A program made the position numbers and the translations under genes. Shown here one piece after another: positions 17,824 to 26,114 of a DNA stretch of 64,000 bases. The first letter of the stretch is position 1; each line of letters begins with the position of its first letter. The stretch comes from Thermogemmatispora sp042408735 (GTDB lineage Bacteria; Chloroflexota; Ktedonobacteria; Ktedonobacterales; Ktedonobacteraceae), in contig NZ_JBHOQV010000070.1 of NCBI RefSeq assembly GCF_042408735.1, positions 15,635 to 79,634 on the forward strand, written 5' to 3'. Under the pieces are notes generated by a model. It was not told the DNA's origin. It worked only from the letters and a program-made list of their open reading frames with translations, and did no database searches.

Positions 17824-19137
17824 TCAGACCATCCAGCCGCCAGTCAGGAATTGAAAGAGGGCGAAGCTGAGAAGGCTGACTGAGAGCGCTGGATAGAAGC
17901 GCTCGACGAGGTGTTGTCTGAGCCAGCCCTCTCCCGCGGCAAGCCTGGCCAGCGGCACAAAGGCGGGTACGACCGTCAACATGTAGCGTGGGAAGGCGTT
18001 GAGCGGCGCGCCGCTGTTGGCCGTCGGCCAGAGGATGCTGAAGACGAAGAAGGTCAGTGCGTAGATAGCATAGCTCCGTGAATCACGTGGAAACTTCCAT
18101 GGCCCTACAAGGCAGAGAACGACCAGTATCAGGATCAATAGAACGCATGCCAGATCATAGGCGTTATGGATCATATCGAATGAGAGCGAGGGACGGCGCA
18201 GGAAGGCCAGCGCTGTCAGCAGAATGCTGCGACCAGGGAATTCAAGCTGACGGTGCCAGACGGCTTGAGCGTGGGCAAAGGCGAGGGGATCGGCGAAACG
18301 CTGGTAGCAGTAGAGGGCAAAGAGCGCCGTGCCCAGAGGGATGAGGGCCCCCGCCAGCAGGTCGAGGCGCAGCGCCCGCAGCCGCCAGCCGTGCTGGCTG
18401 AGGTATTCGTAGGCGAAAACAATCACCAGCAGGAGACCGGCGGAGCGCGTCAGGGCGGCCAGGAAGCCATAGAGACCGGCCCACCACCAGTGCTGGTGGC
18501 GCAGCTGGTAAAAGCTCAGAAGCGCCAGGGCGATAAAGAGGGATTCGCTGTAAGCGGCGGCCAGGAAGAAAGCCGAAGGAAAGAGGACGTAGAAGAAGAC
18601 AACCCGCTCGGCCAGGGCGGGAAGGCAGTCCTCGGCCAGCAGGCGGTAGAGGACAGTGAGCAGGACGAGGCCGGCGGCGTTGGCGATCAGGAGGCCAGCC
18701 AGGTGGACATCGCCGATCAGAGAGCCAAGCAAGTGCTCCATCAGAGGAAAGAGGGGGAAGAAAGCCGTCTGCCACCAGAGACGGTAGCCCCCGGTGGCGA
18801 TCAGGATGTAGTGGCCGGCATCCCAGTGCTGCCAGCTCTGCAGCAGGCTTCTCAGAGGCAGTGTCTGGGAGCTGAAGTTTGGCAGCTTGAAGAGCGGTGC
18901 CAGATAGGTAATGATGGCAAAGATCAGATGACTGAGCAGATAGGCGGGCAGGATGGCTTTGCAGGCACTCGCCCAGGAGCGCCAGCCTGCGCCAGCAAAC
19001 CGGCAACATCCTCTGCCTGCCCCAACTGTTGCCTGCGCCGGTGAATCGCCCTTGTCGCTGCCAGGTTGACGGCGAGCGGTGGTCCGCTCGCGCCCATCGA
19101 TCAATAGCTGATTGCGGTGCCGGGAAGCAAAGGTCAT
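17824..19137 (-). CDS. PIG-V-like mannosyltransferase (GT76-type) with an ilvD-derived N-terminus
   Basis: Residues from about 58 to the C-terminus of the 437-aa product form a polytopic membrane glycosyltransferase with about nine to ten helices. WDAGHY near residue 105, FFPLFPL, and AAYSESLF are marks of the PIG-V/GPI-mannosyltransferase 2 family, which use dolichyl- or polyprenyl-phosphate mannose. The first ~23 residues (MTFASRHRNQLLIDGRER) are instead a copy of the IlvD N-terminus and residues ~24-57 look unstructured. The native start may be further in, but no internal ATG with a good ribosome site is clear. The ORF is led by a duplicated ilvD promoter. It ends 125 nt before the ilvD ATG on the same strand. 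Confidence 0.8.
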   Translation of the reverse strand: MTFASRHRNQLLIDGRERTTARRQPGSDKGDSPAQATVGAGRGCCRFAGAGWRSWASACKAILPAYLLSHLIFAIITYLAPLFKLPNFSSQTLPLRSLLQSWQHWDAGHYILIATGGYRLWWQTAFFPLFPLMEHLLGSLIGDVHLAGLLIANAAGLVLLTVLYRLLAEDCLPALAERVVFFYVLFPSAFFLAAAYSESLFIALALLSFYQLRHQHWWWAGLYGFLAALTRSAGLLLVIVFAYEYLSQHGWRLRALRLDLLAGALIPLGTALFALYCYQRFADPLAFAHAQAVWHRQLEFPGRSILLTALAFLRRPSLSFDMIHNAYDLACVLLILILVVLCLVGPWKFPRDSRSYAIYALTFFVFSILWPTANSGAPLNAFPRYMLTVVPAFVPLARLAAGEGWLRQHLVERFYPALSVSLLSFALFQFLTGGWMV

Positions 19138-19180
19138 AGCAAAGCCTCCCTACCTGTAGTGTATACTCTGCTATTATACT
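19069..19180 (-). repeat. Duplicated ilvD promoter, leader and 5' coding segment
   Basis: This segment matches 17633-17737 over the -10 region, leader and first ~23 codons. The block CGCTCGCGCCCATCGATCA (plus strand) is identical in both, and about 55 of 69 coding bases agree. Similarity stops abruptly after the RER codons. It is a partial paralogous copy of the ilvD start, now heading another gene. Confidence 0.8.
19173..19178 (-). promoter_or_regulatory. -10 box (TATAAT) in the duplicated ilvD promoter
   Basis: TATAAT on the minus strand, with TTGCCT 16 nt upstream as a plausible -35, about 35 nt before the mannosyltransferase ORF start. Confidence 0.5.
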
Positions 19181-19435
19181 CCCCGTGCTTCTAAAGGCAA
19201 GAGAGCATGCGTCTCGCCCCCTTTGGACGCAAAAAGCTGACCCGTCAGGCAGGGGAAGCGCTTGAGCCGGCTTGGAGCGTGGACTGAGTGGCCAGGGAGT
19301 GACGCGGGGCGGCCCCCGGCGGAGCGACGCCGTCCAAAGCGAGGGAGAAGAGAGCCAGTCATCCTGACCAGCCCTCTTCTCATCCGATACAACAGAAAAA
19401 GCAGGAGCAGGGTCCAGAAAAGGGAAGGAGATTAT

Positions 19436-20434
19436 CTAGCTGTCCTGCCGCCGAATATAGCGCTCCTGGCTTCCCGGCTGAGGCAGCACACCCCAGCGCC
19501 CTGGCTGGTAGCCCTGACGGCCCAGCGTCACCAGCATAATCAGCACGGCGATGCCCAGGAACAGGATATTAAAGACCGTCATAATGCTTTCCTGGACGTT
19601 GGGTGAAAGGTTAGGGGAGAGAAGCACCTTGATAGTTGAACCCGCCATATTGACTGAAGTATGGCAGAACATCGTGATGAGCGCACTGCCTGTGCGATTG
19701 TAGAAAGTCGTGATGTAGACGTTGAACACTAATACATCGAAGAAGAAATCCACCAGGTACGGAAGCGGAGCGGTGTAGTGGATATACGCCGGATAGAGGA
19801 CGATCAAAGGCACATGCCAGACGAACCAGAGTACGGCCACAATCAGGCTCCCGAGGAAGGGGCCGCGAACCTGTTCCAGACGAGGGAGAGCGAAGCCGCG
19901 CCAGCCGATCTCTTCGCCCAGAGGGCCCCCGAAAACAAAGACTATCAGTGCATGCAAGAGCCAGGGGCCGCTCGCTCCAGGCAAGCCACCCCAGTTAAAG
20001 AGCGTAGCCATATCGGCGGGTGTCACTGGCTGCTGGCGGACGAGCAAGAGGCCGATCGGAGCGGCGACCAGGAGCAACAGCGGTATACCCAAAAGGCTAA
20101 GCAGGTACCACTGCAGGCCCACACGCCACTTGAAGACGCGGCTGAACAGCTCGACCAGTCCTTGGCGCCCGCTGCTCAGGGCGGTGACCAGGATGGCCGC
20201 CAGAGCCGGACCAATGAAGGTGCCGACTCCCGACAACTGATAGAAGGTATGATAGGGGAGCACCTTCAGCCCCTCCTGGGAAAGGTAGAGAGGAATCCAG
20301 GCGGTCCAGCTAAAGCCGAAGGCCAGTACATAATAGCACAACAAGGGATGACGCTGGACAAAAGAGCCTCCGTGTGGGCCGGTGATCGCGGCGCTGCCGA
20401 GCGGGCTGGCGCCTCGGGCAGTATCCTCTACCAT
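19436..20434 (-). CDS. CPBP family intramembrane metalloprotease
   Basis: The 332-aa protein has about eight membrane segments and the Abi/CPBP (CAAX protease and bacteriocin-processing) motifs: EEIGWRG as motif 1 (near 180), WHVPL (near 212) and HTSVN (near 265). The two Glu and the His residues are the expected metal and catalytic ligands. Substrates in bacteria are mostly unknown; roles in peptide-toxin immunity or surface protein processing are known for some. A GAAGGAGGC site precedes the ATG. It stands alone between the mannosyltransferase and a divergent NACHT gene. Confidence 0.88.
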   Translation of the reverse strand: MVEDTARGASPLGSAAITGPHGGSFVQRHPLLCYYVLAFGFSWTAWIPLYLSQEGLKVLPYHTFYQLSGVGTFIGPALAAILVTALSSGRQGLVELFSRVFKWRVGLQWYLLSLLGIPLLLLVAAPIGLLLVRQQPVTPADMATLFNWGGLPGASGPWLLHALIVFVFGGPLGEEIGWRGFALPRLEQVRGPFLGSLIVAVLWFVWHVPLIVLYPAYIHYTAPLPYLVDFFFDVLVFNVYITTFYNRTGSALITMFCHTSVNMAGSTIKVLLSPNLSPNVQESIMTVFNILFLGIAVLIMLVTLGRQGYQPGRWGVLPQPGSQERYIRRQDS

Positions 20435-20688
20435 AGAGAAGAGCCTCCTTCTTGCTCATCGACAGAAAGACGGACAGGGTAGGCAGGCAGGCGGTTCCGC
20501 CGAAGGGGCAGCAGACTCGGTGGATACCGGCGGGCGCGCCTGATCTGCGGAGAGTATGCGCCCTCGAGGAGGCCGAGGCCAGACAATCTGCCCATTATCT
20601 GCTGATCAGGTACTCATTATGAGCCTGTGCGTAGTCTCATCTTAATAGGTGGCACTAGCACAGCACGGCCTGGACCTGGAGGAGGGCG

Positions 20689-23103
20689 ATGTCAGACACC
20701 ACCCGGCTACCGCGCTACAGCAGCAACATACGGAGCGAGCGCGAGCTGCGCGGCTGGTCGCAGGCGCGACTCGCCGAAGAGCTGGGGACGACGCCTGGCA
20801 CAGTCAGCAACTGGGAGCGGGGCATCATCATGCCCTCGGCCTATTTCCGCGAGCGGCTCTGTCAGGTTTTTGCCAAAGACGCCGTGCAGCTTGGCCTGGT
20901 TGCGGAGAGCCAGGAAGCCCTCCCAGCCCCTCCCCTGGAGAGGCTGGCGGAAGCCGGCCTGCCCAGCCTGCAGCGAGGCTGGTCAAACCGCGCTCGCCTG
21001 ATGGAGAAGGTAGCCCTCTACTGGCTACACGGCGTTCTCGAACCCTCGCTGCGGACCCTGCCCGATCTTCGCCTGTGCCTGGCCTGGGAGTCAGGAGCAG
21101 TGGCCAGTCTGGTAGAGGACCTTCCTGGGTCGTCCTGTGCTTCCGCCGGCCCCCTGCCAGAGGGAACATCGCTCCTCGACTGCTATGACGAAGCGCTGGG
21201 CGAGTTATTGCTGCTCGGCGAGCCGGGTGCTGGCAAGACCACCCTGCTGCTGAGCCTCCTGCGCGAGCTGCTGAGGCGGGCCAGCGACGACGAGCGCCAC
21301 CCGCTCCCGGTGGTCTTTCCACTCGCCTCCTGGGCCAGACGCCAGCCGCCGTTAGAAGACTGGCTGTTGCAGGAGCTACAGCGTCTCTACCAGGTCCCGT
21401 CGCGCCTGGGGCGAGCCTGGCTGCAGGCTGAGCAGATTCTTCCCCTGCTGGATGGCCTCGACGAAGTCCCGGCTCAGCAGCGCAGCGCCTGCATCCGCGC
21501 CATCAACGCCTATCGACGTGAGCATGGCCTCCTACCGTTGGTCGTCACCTGTCGCAGTGACGCCTACTACGCCCAGCCAGAGCGCCTCTCTCTCCAGGGC
21601 GCCGTGGCCATTCAGGGTCTGACTCCGGCCTATGTGCGAGCCTATCTCGCCCGCCATTCAGAGGCTGACGAGCGCAGTGCCGTGCTTGCCTGCGATCCTT
21701 CCCTGCTTGAAATGATCACCAGTCCCTTGCTGCTGAGTATTGCCAGAGAGATGCTGGTAAGTCGAGGAAAGAAGCTCTGTGAGGTCAAAGAAGGGAGTTG
21801 GCAGGGGGAGCAACTCTTGTGGAGCTATAGCGAGCGGCTCATGGCACGCAGCCAGCGGCGCTATGGCCTGACGCCAGCCCGGCTACGCCGCTGGCTTGGT
21901 TGGCTGGCGCAGCAGCTCCTGGGGCATTCTCAAGCTGCATTTCTTCTGGATCAGCTCCAGGCGAGCTGGCTGCCGGCGCGAAGTTGGGGGCGCCGTTGCT
22001 GGAAGCCGCTGACCGGGGCCTTGTGGGGTCTGGTCTTTGGCCTGGCCAGCGCCCTTCTCTTCACGGTTGTTCTTATAGGCCCCTTTTCGACATTTGAAGC
22101 CGCGCATACCTATCTGGGGCCCGGACTGCTGGCTGGTCTGGTCACCGGGCTGGCCACCTGTGCCCTGCGCGGAGCGTGCCCTTGGAAGGTGCGCGGACAG
22201 CGCGCCCTGCTGGCTGGGGGAAGCTTCGCCCTGGTCTTCGGTCTGGCTCTTGGGCCGGCAGCCGGTCTGGTTTTTGGCCTCCTCGGAGGCTTGTTAGCCT
22301 GGTCAGGGATCATACGCCATTTCGGTGGCCGAATCGAGCTGACCGAGGCGCCCACCTGGTCTGGGCGGCTCCTCTGCTGGCGTCTCAAGCGCTTCATGCC
22401 CTTGCTGCTCGCCTCTCTGGCTCTGTGTGGATTCATTCTGACGACCCTCACGCTGTTAGTAGGACGGACCTCGCTCGCTACGGCTGTGAGCGCCGCCTTT
22501 CTGGTCTTACTCTTTCTGTGCGTGGCAGGTGCCTTTGTGGGGAGCTTCCTGGGGGGCCTCTCCTGGAGCACGCTGGCGGAGCCGAAGTTTTTATGTCCCG
22601 CCGAAGGGATCTGGCGCGCCGGGCGCTATGCCCTGATCTACGGCCTGAGCGCCATCGTGATCGCTCTCGTCTTGCTTCTCGTGGCCATCCAACTTTTTGC
22701 CTGGCTTTGTGCCCTCCTGATCGCCCTCCTCACGGGTCCCCTACCGTTCGTCTCGCTCCCTGACACCCTGCAGTCCTTGCTTCCTGAAACGCTGGCCCTG
22801 CTTTTCCCATGCATAGGAATCGGCCTGGCCCTGGCCTGGAACTCCGGTGGGGCCGCCTGGCTCCAGCATCTCCTGCTGCGCCTCTTCCTCTTCTCTGCCG
22901 GCTGCCTGCCGCTGCGAGCCGTACACTATCTAGAGATCGCCGTAGCCGAAGGGCTGCTGCGTCGGGCCGGCGGTGCCTATCTCTTTTCTCACCGTCTCCT
23001 CCTGGAGCACTTCGCCGCTATTGCAGAGGAAAAGGCCGTTGTGTGCCTCCGTCAACAGGCCCCCCTGGCTGGCAGCCCAGCCATTGAGAAGCCACCGTCC
23101 TAG
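20689..23103 (+). CDS. XRE-HTH and NACHT NTPase with C-terminal membrane domain
   Basis: The 804-aa STAND NTPase begins with an XRE-type helix-turn-helix (about 12-66, GWSQARLAEELGTTPGTVSNWERG). A NACHT module follows with Walker A GEPGAGKTT near 180, Walker B LPLLDGLDEVP near 253 and a TCRSDAYY sensor near 285. From about 440 there are eight or more hydrophobic segments, rich in Gly/Leu/Ala. The architecture couples a regulator-like HTH to a switch NTPase and a membrane module. It could be a defence or signalling protein; there is no recognisable effector enzyme. GGAGGAGGG precedes the ATG. It lies just upstream of the eCIS genes, on the same strand, 250 nt away. Confidence 0.85.
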   Translation: MSDTTRLPRYSSNIRSERELRGWSQARLAEELGTTPGTVSNWERGIIMPSAYFRERLCQVFAKDAVQLGLVAESQEALPAPPLERLAEAGLPSLQRGWSNRARLMEKVALYWLHGVLEPSLRTLPDLRLCLAWESGAVASLVEDLPGSSCASAGPLPEGTSLLDCYDEALGELLLLGEPGAGKTTLLLSLLRELLRRASDDERHPLPVVFPLASWARRQPPLEDWLLQELQRLYQVPSRLGRAWLQAEQILPLLDGLDEVPAQQRSACIRAINAYRREHGLLPLVVTCRSDAYYAQPERLSLQGAVAIQGLTPAYVRAYLARHSEADERSAVLACDPSLLEMITSPLLLSIAREMLVSRGKKLCEVKEGSWQGEQLLWSYSERLMARSQRRYGLTPARLRRWLGWLAQQLLGHSQAAFLLDQLQASWLPARSWGRRCWKPLTGALWGLVFGLASALLFTVVLIGPFSTFEAAHTYLGPGLLAGLVTGLATCALRGACPWKVRGQRALLAGGSFALVFGLALGPAAGLVFGLLGGLLAWSGIIRHFGGRIELTEAPTWSGRLLCWRLKRFMPLLLASLALCGFILTTLTLLVGRTSLATAVSAAFLVLLFLCVAGAFVGSFLGGLSWSTLAEPKFLCPAEGIWRAGRYALIYGLSAIVIALVLLLVAIQLFAWLCALLIALLTGPLPFVSLPDTLQSLLPETLALLFPCIGIGLALAWNSGGAAWLQHLLLRLFLFSAGCLPLRAVHYLEIAVAEGLLRRAGGAYLFSHRLLLEHFAAIAEEKAVVCLRQQAPLAGSPAIEKPPS

Positions 23104-23354
23104 CTCTGCTCTATCTCTCTCTGCGCCTCTTCCTCTCTCGCCCTGCCTTCTTCCGCAGCGTTGATCGCTCGAGCTGTCGACTGGTTTCTCTGGCGGAAGC
23201 TTTTCCCGAGCGCGGTCTCCGCTCTGATCGAGACAGCGTGAAACGAGAGCCAAAACAGAGCGAAAAAAGAGCGCTTCGTGGTAAAGTCGGGATGGTGCAG
23301 GCACGACGGCGCCGGCGCCAGGCAGACCCTTCCAACCAGCAAGACGGGGGGCAT

Positions 23355-24017
23355 ATGTCACAGAGTGAGATGAGCAGCGCCTGGACTATGGCGGCAGTCA
23401 CCTTCGTTCTCAAGAATCTGCTGGAGAACGCCCTGATCGAGCGGGCAGGGCAGGCAGGTCTGGGGGAAGTGCTCATCACCGCCTTGCCACCGGACCGCGT
23501 TGCTCTGGGAGCGGAGGAGCGACCTCAGCTCAACCTCTATCTCTATCGTCTGACCCCCGACTCAAGCTGGCGACAAAGTCCACCAGGCAAAGAAGCTGGT
23601 TCCGAGGGAGCTGAAGCCGGCTGGCAGCCTCCGCCGGTCCTGACCTTGAAATTTCACTACTTGCTCAGCGCTTACGGTGAGCGCGATGGGCAGGGCGAGA
23701 TGCTCATGGGGTTGGCCATTGACTGCCTGCAGCGAGCGGCCCTGCTCAAGGGGCAGCAGCTCCAGGGCCTCTTACAGGTGCCGAGCGCCGGCGGCTCAGG
23801 ACAGGGGCGCACAAACATCCTGCAGCGCCTGGCCAGAGCGGCGCCGCTGCAGGCGCTGCACATTCGGCCTGAATTCCTCGGCATGGAGGAGCAGGCCCGG
23901 CTCTGGAGTGCCTGGCAGGCTCACGCTCGCCTCTCAATGACCTACGAAGTCGCAGTTGTGCTCAAAGAAAGCCGGTCGAGCCAGGGCAGCGCGTCTAAGC
24001 GCGGCATCACAAGCTGA
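23355..24017 (+). CDS. DUF4255 (Pvc16-like) tail terminator protein, first copy
   Basis: The 220-aa protein has the Pvc16 N-terminal signature: a hydrophobic start (AVTFVLKNLLENAL), then PQLNLYLYRLTPDSSWR and LTLKFHYLLSAYGE. In eCIS such proteins cap the sheath and tube at the end away from the baseplate. I use the ATG at 23355, where the family begins, with GGGGGG just before it; a longer frame from 23238 is basic and not family-like. It opens the eCIS cluster and is followed 12 nt later by the AAA+ ATPase. A second DUF4255 gene lies at 29298. Confidence 0.85.
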   Translation: MSQSEMSSAWTMAAVTFVLKNLLENALIERAGQAGLGEVLITALPPDRVALGAEERPQLNLYLYRLTPDSSWRQSPPGKEAGSEGAEAGWQPPPVLTLKFHYLLSAYGERDGQGEMLMGLAIDCLQRAALLKGQQLQGLLQVPSAGGSGQGRTNILQRLARAAPLQALHIRPEFLGMEEQARLWSAWQAHARLSMTYEVAVVLKESRSSQGSASKRGITS

Positions 24018-24029
24018 AGGGCAATCCAT

Positions 24030-26114
24030 ATGACAACTGTGAGCGAGGCGTCCCTCACCAGCCAGAAAGCAGCAGCGGAACGTCGCTATCTTCTGACCGC
24101 CCTGGCCAGGGTACGTCAGGCCCTCGTGCGCCACTGCCTGCGTTGTCGGGGAGAAGAGGGAAATGCCGCCTTTCCGGGCAGCGAGAGCGATTCCCGCCTC
24201 TTAGAAGAGCATCTGGCCGAAGCGGCCTCGGCTCTGGAGGGGCCGGCTCCCCTGCAACGCCTCTGCTCGGCCTTCGGTCTCTCGCCCTTTGAACGCGACC
24301 TGCTCCTCCTCTGCGCTGGCGTCGAGCTGGACAGTGGTTTGGCCGGTCTCTGCGCGCAGGCTATGGGGCAGGCGGCGAGCAGCCGTGGACAGAGCGCGCT
24401 GCCTACCTTCAGCCTGGCGCTGGCGGCCCTTCCGGGTGCCCATTGGGATGCCATCGCGCCTGAGGCTCCTCTGCGCCGCTGGCAGCTTCTCACCCTGGGC
24501 AGTGGCGCTACCCTGACCATGACGCCCCTGCGCATCGATGAACCGATCCTTCACTATCTGGTTGGCCTGCCCTACCACGACCCGCGCCTGAGCCTGCTGG
24601 GGCCCATTGCCCCGCCGGCCAACGATCTGCCGCCCTCACAGCAGCGAGTTTGTACCAGGCTGCTCGCCGCCTGGGGAGGACAATCGGCGGCCTCCGTCTC
24701 GTCCAACCCCGGACCTAAACGCTGGCCGCTCATCATTCTCGCCGCTCCTCAAGAGCAGGACGGACAGCGGCTGGCGGCGCGGGCCTGCGCGCAACTGGGG
24801 CTGCACCTCTGGACTCTACCGGCTGCCGATCTGCCTGTTGCCTTGAGCGAGCTAGAGCGGTGGGCACGCCTCTGGGAGCGTCAGGCCATCCTGACGGGCA
24901 GCGCTCTCCTCCTGGACTGCGGCCAGCTCAGTCCCGAGGACCGTCCCACTCTGCGAATCCTGGAACGCCTGGTGCGTCTCTGGCGGGTGCCCCTCATCCT
25001 GAGCTGTCGCGACGCTGCCCCCTTACGCTCCTGGCTGACGTCCGTCACCCCGATCAGCCTTGAGCTGGAGCCGCCGTCGCTGGCGGAGCAAGAGCAGCTC
25101 TGGCGGCAGGCTCTCAGTGCCTTGCCGCTGGCTGTCGACCTCAACGGTCATATCGAGTCGCTGGCCATGCAATTCCCGCTCTCCGGGGCCGCTATCGAGC
25201 GCGTCTGCGCCCGGCTGCTGGTCGAGCCAGAGCGCCTGGCACTGCCCACCGACGAGCTAGCACGGCAACTCTGGAACGCCTGTCGGCTCCAGGCTCGTCC
25301 GGCCCTGGACGACCTGGCGCAGCGCCTCGCTCCGTCGGCGCGCTGGGAGCAACTTGTCCTGCCCGAGGAGCAGCGGCGTCTGCTGCAAGAGATCGTGGCC
25401 CATGTGCGTCAGCGGGTCACCGTCTATGAGCGCTGGGGCTTCGGGCACCAGGGAGCGCGCGGCTTGGGCATCAGCGCCCTCTTTGCCGGCGGCAGCGGCA
25501 CCGGCAAGACCCTGGCCGCCGAGGTGCTGGCCCACGAGTTGGGTCTCGACCTCTATCGCATCGATCTCTCCGCCGTTGTCAGCAAATACATTGGCGAAAC
25601 CGAGAAGAACCTGCGGCGTATCTTCGATGCCGCAGAAGAAGGGGGGGCTGTCCTCCTCTTTGACGAGGCCGACGCCCTCTTTGGCAAGCGCAGCGAGGTC
25701 AAAGACAGCCATGACCGCTACGCCAATATTGAGGTCGGCTATCTGCTGCAGCGCATGGAGACCTATCGCGGCCTGGCCATTCTCACCACCAACCTTAAGC
25801 ATGCCCTCGACCCGGCCCTCCTGCGCCGCCTGCGCTTCATCCTCCACTTCCCCTTTCCCGACGTAGCCATGCGTCTGGAGATCTGGCGACGCATTTTCCC
25901 GCCGAACCTCCCGCGCGAGGGGCTGGACCTGGAGAAGCTGGCGCGGCTGCACGTGGCCGGCGGCAATATTCGCAATATTGCCCTCTATGCCGCCTTTCTG
26001 GCCGCAGAGGCCGGCGAGCCGCTGCGTATGAGCCATCTCCTGCGCGCCGCCGCCGTTGAATATGCCAAGCTGGAGAAACCGCTGACCGAGGCCGAGATCG
26101 GAGGCTGGCTATGA
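24030..26114 (+). CDS. eCIS AAA+ ATPase (Pvc15-like)
   Basis: The 694-aa protein has a long N-terminal region typical of eCIS ATPases, with a degenerate first ATPase-like fold, and a canonical C-terminal AAA+ module: Walker A GGSGTGKT near 488-495, Walker B VLLFDEADALFGKR near 541, and the sensor 1 TTNLK, then an RRLRF arginine finger region. Pvc15/Afp15 homologues are needed for assembly of the particle or loading of cargo. It overlaps the next gene by 4 nt (ATGA), so translation is coupled to a DUF4157 Het-C protein, a hint that the ATPase and that cargo act together. Confidence 0.92.
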   Translation: MTTVSEASLTSQKAAAERRYLLTALARVRQALVRHCLRCRGEEGNAAFPGSESDSRLLEEHLAEAASALEGPAPLQRLCSAFGLSPFERDLLLLCAGVELDSGLAGLCAQAMGQAASSRGQSALPTFSLALAALPGAHWDAIAPEAPLRRWQLLTLGSGATLTMTPLRIDEPILHYLVGLPYHDPRLSLLGPIAPPANDLPPSQQRVCTRLLAAWGGQSAASVSSNPGPKRWPLIILAAPQEQDGQRLAARACAQLGLHLWTLPAADLPVALSELERWARLWERQAILTGSALLLDCGQLSPEDRPTLRILERLVRLWRVPLILSCRDAAPLRSWLTSVTPISLELEPPSLAEQEQLWRQALSALPLAVDLNGHIESLAMQFPLSGAAIERVCARLLVEPERLALPTDELARQLWNACRLQARPALDDLAQRLAPSARWEQLVLPEEQRRLLQEIVAHVRQRVTVYERWGFGHQGARGLGISALFAGGSGTGKTLAAEVLAHELGLDLYRIDLSAVVSKYIGETEKNLRRIFDAAEEGGAVLLFDEADALFGKRSEVKDSHDRYANIEVGYLLQRMETYRGLAILTTNLKHALDPALLRRLRFILHFPFPDVAMRLEIWRRIFPPNLPREGLDLEKLARLHVAGGNIRNIALYAAFLAAEAGEPLRMSHLLRAAAVEYAKLEKPLTEAEIGGWL

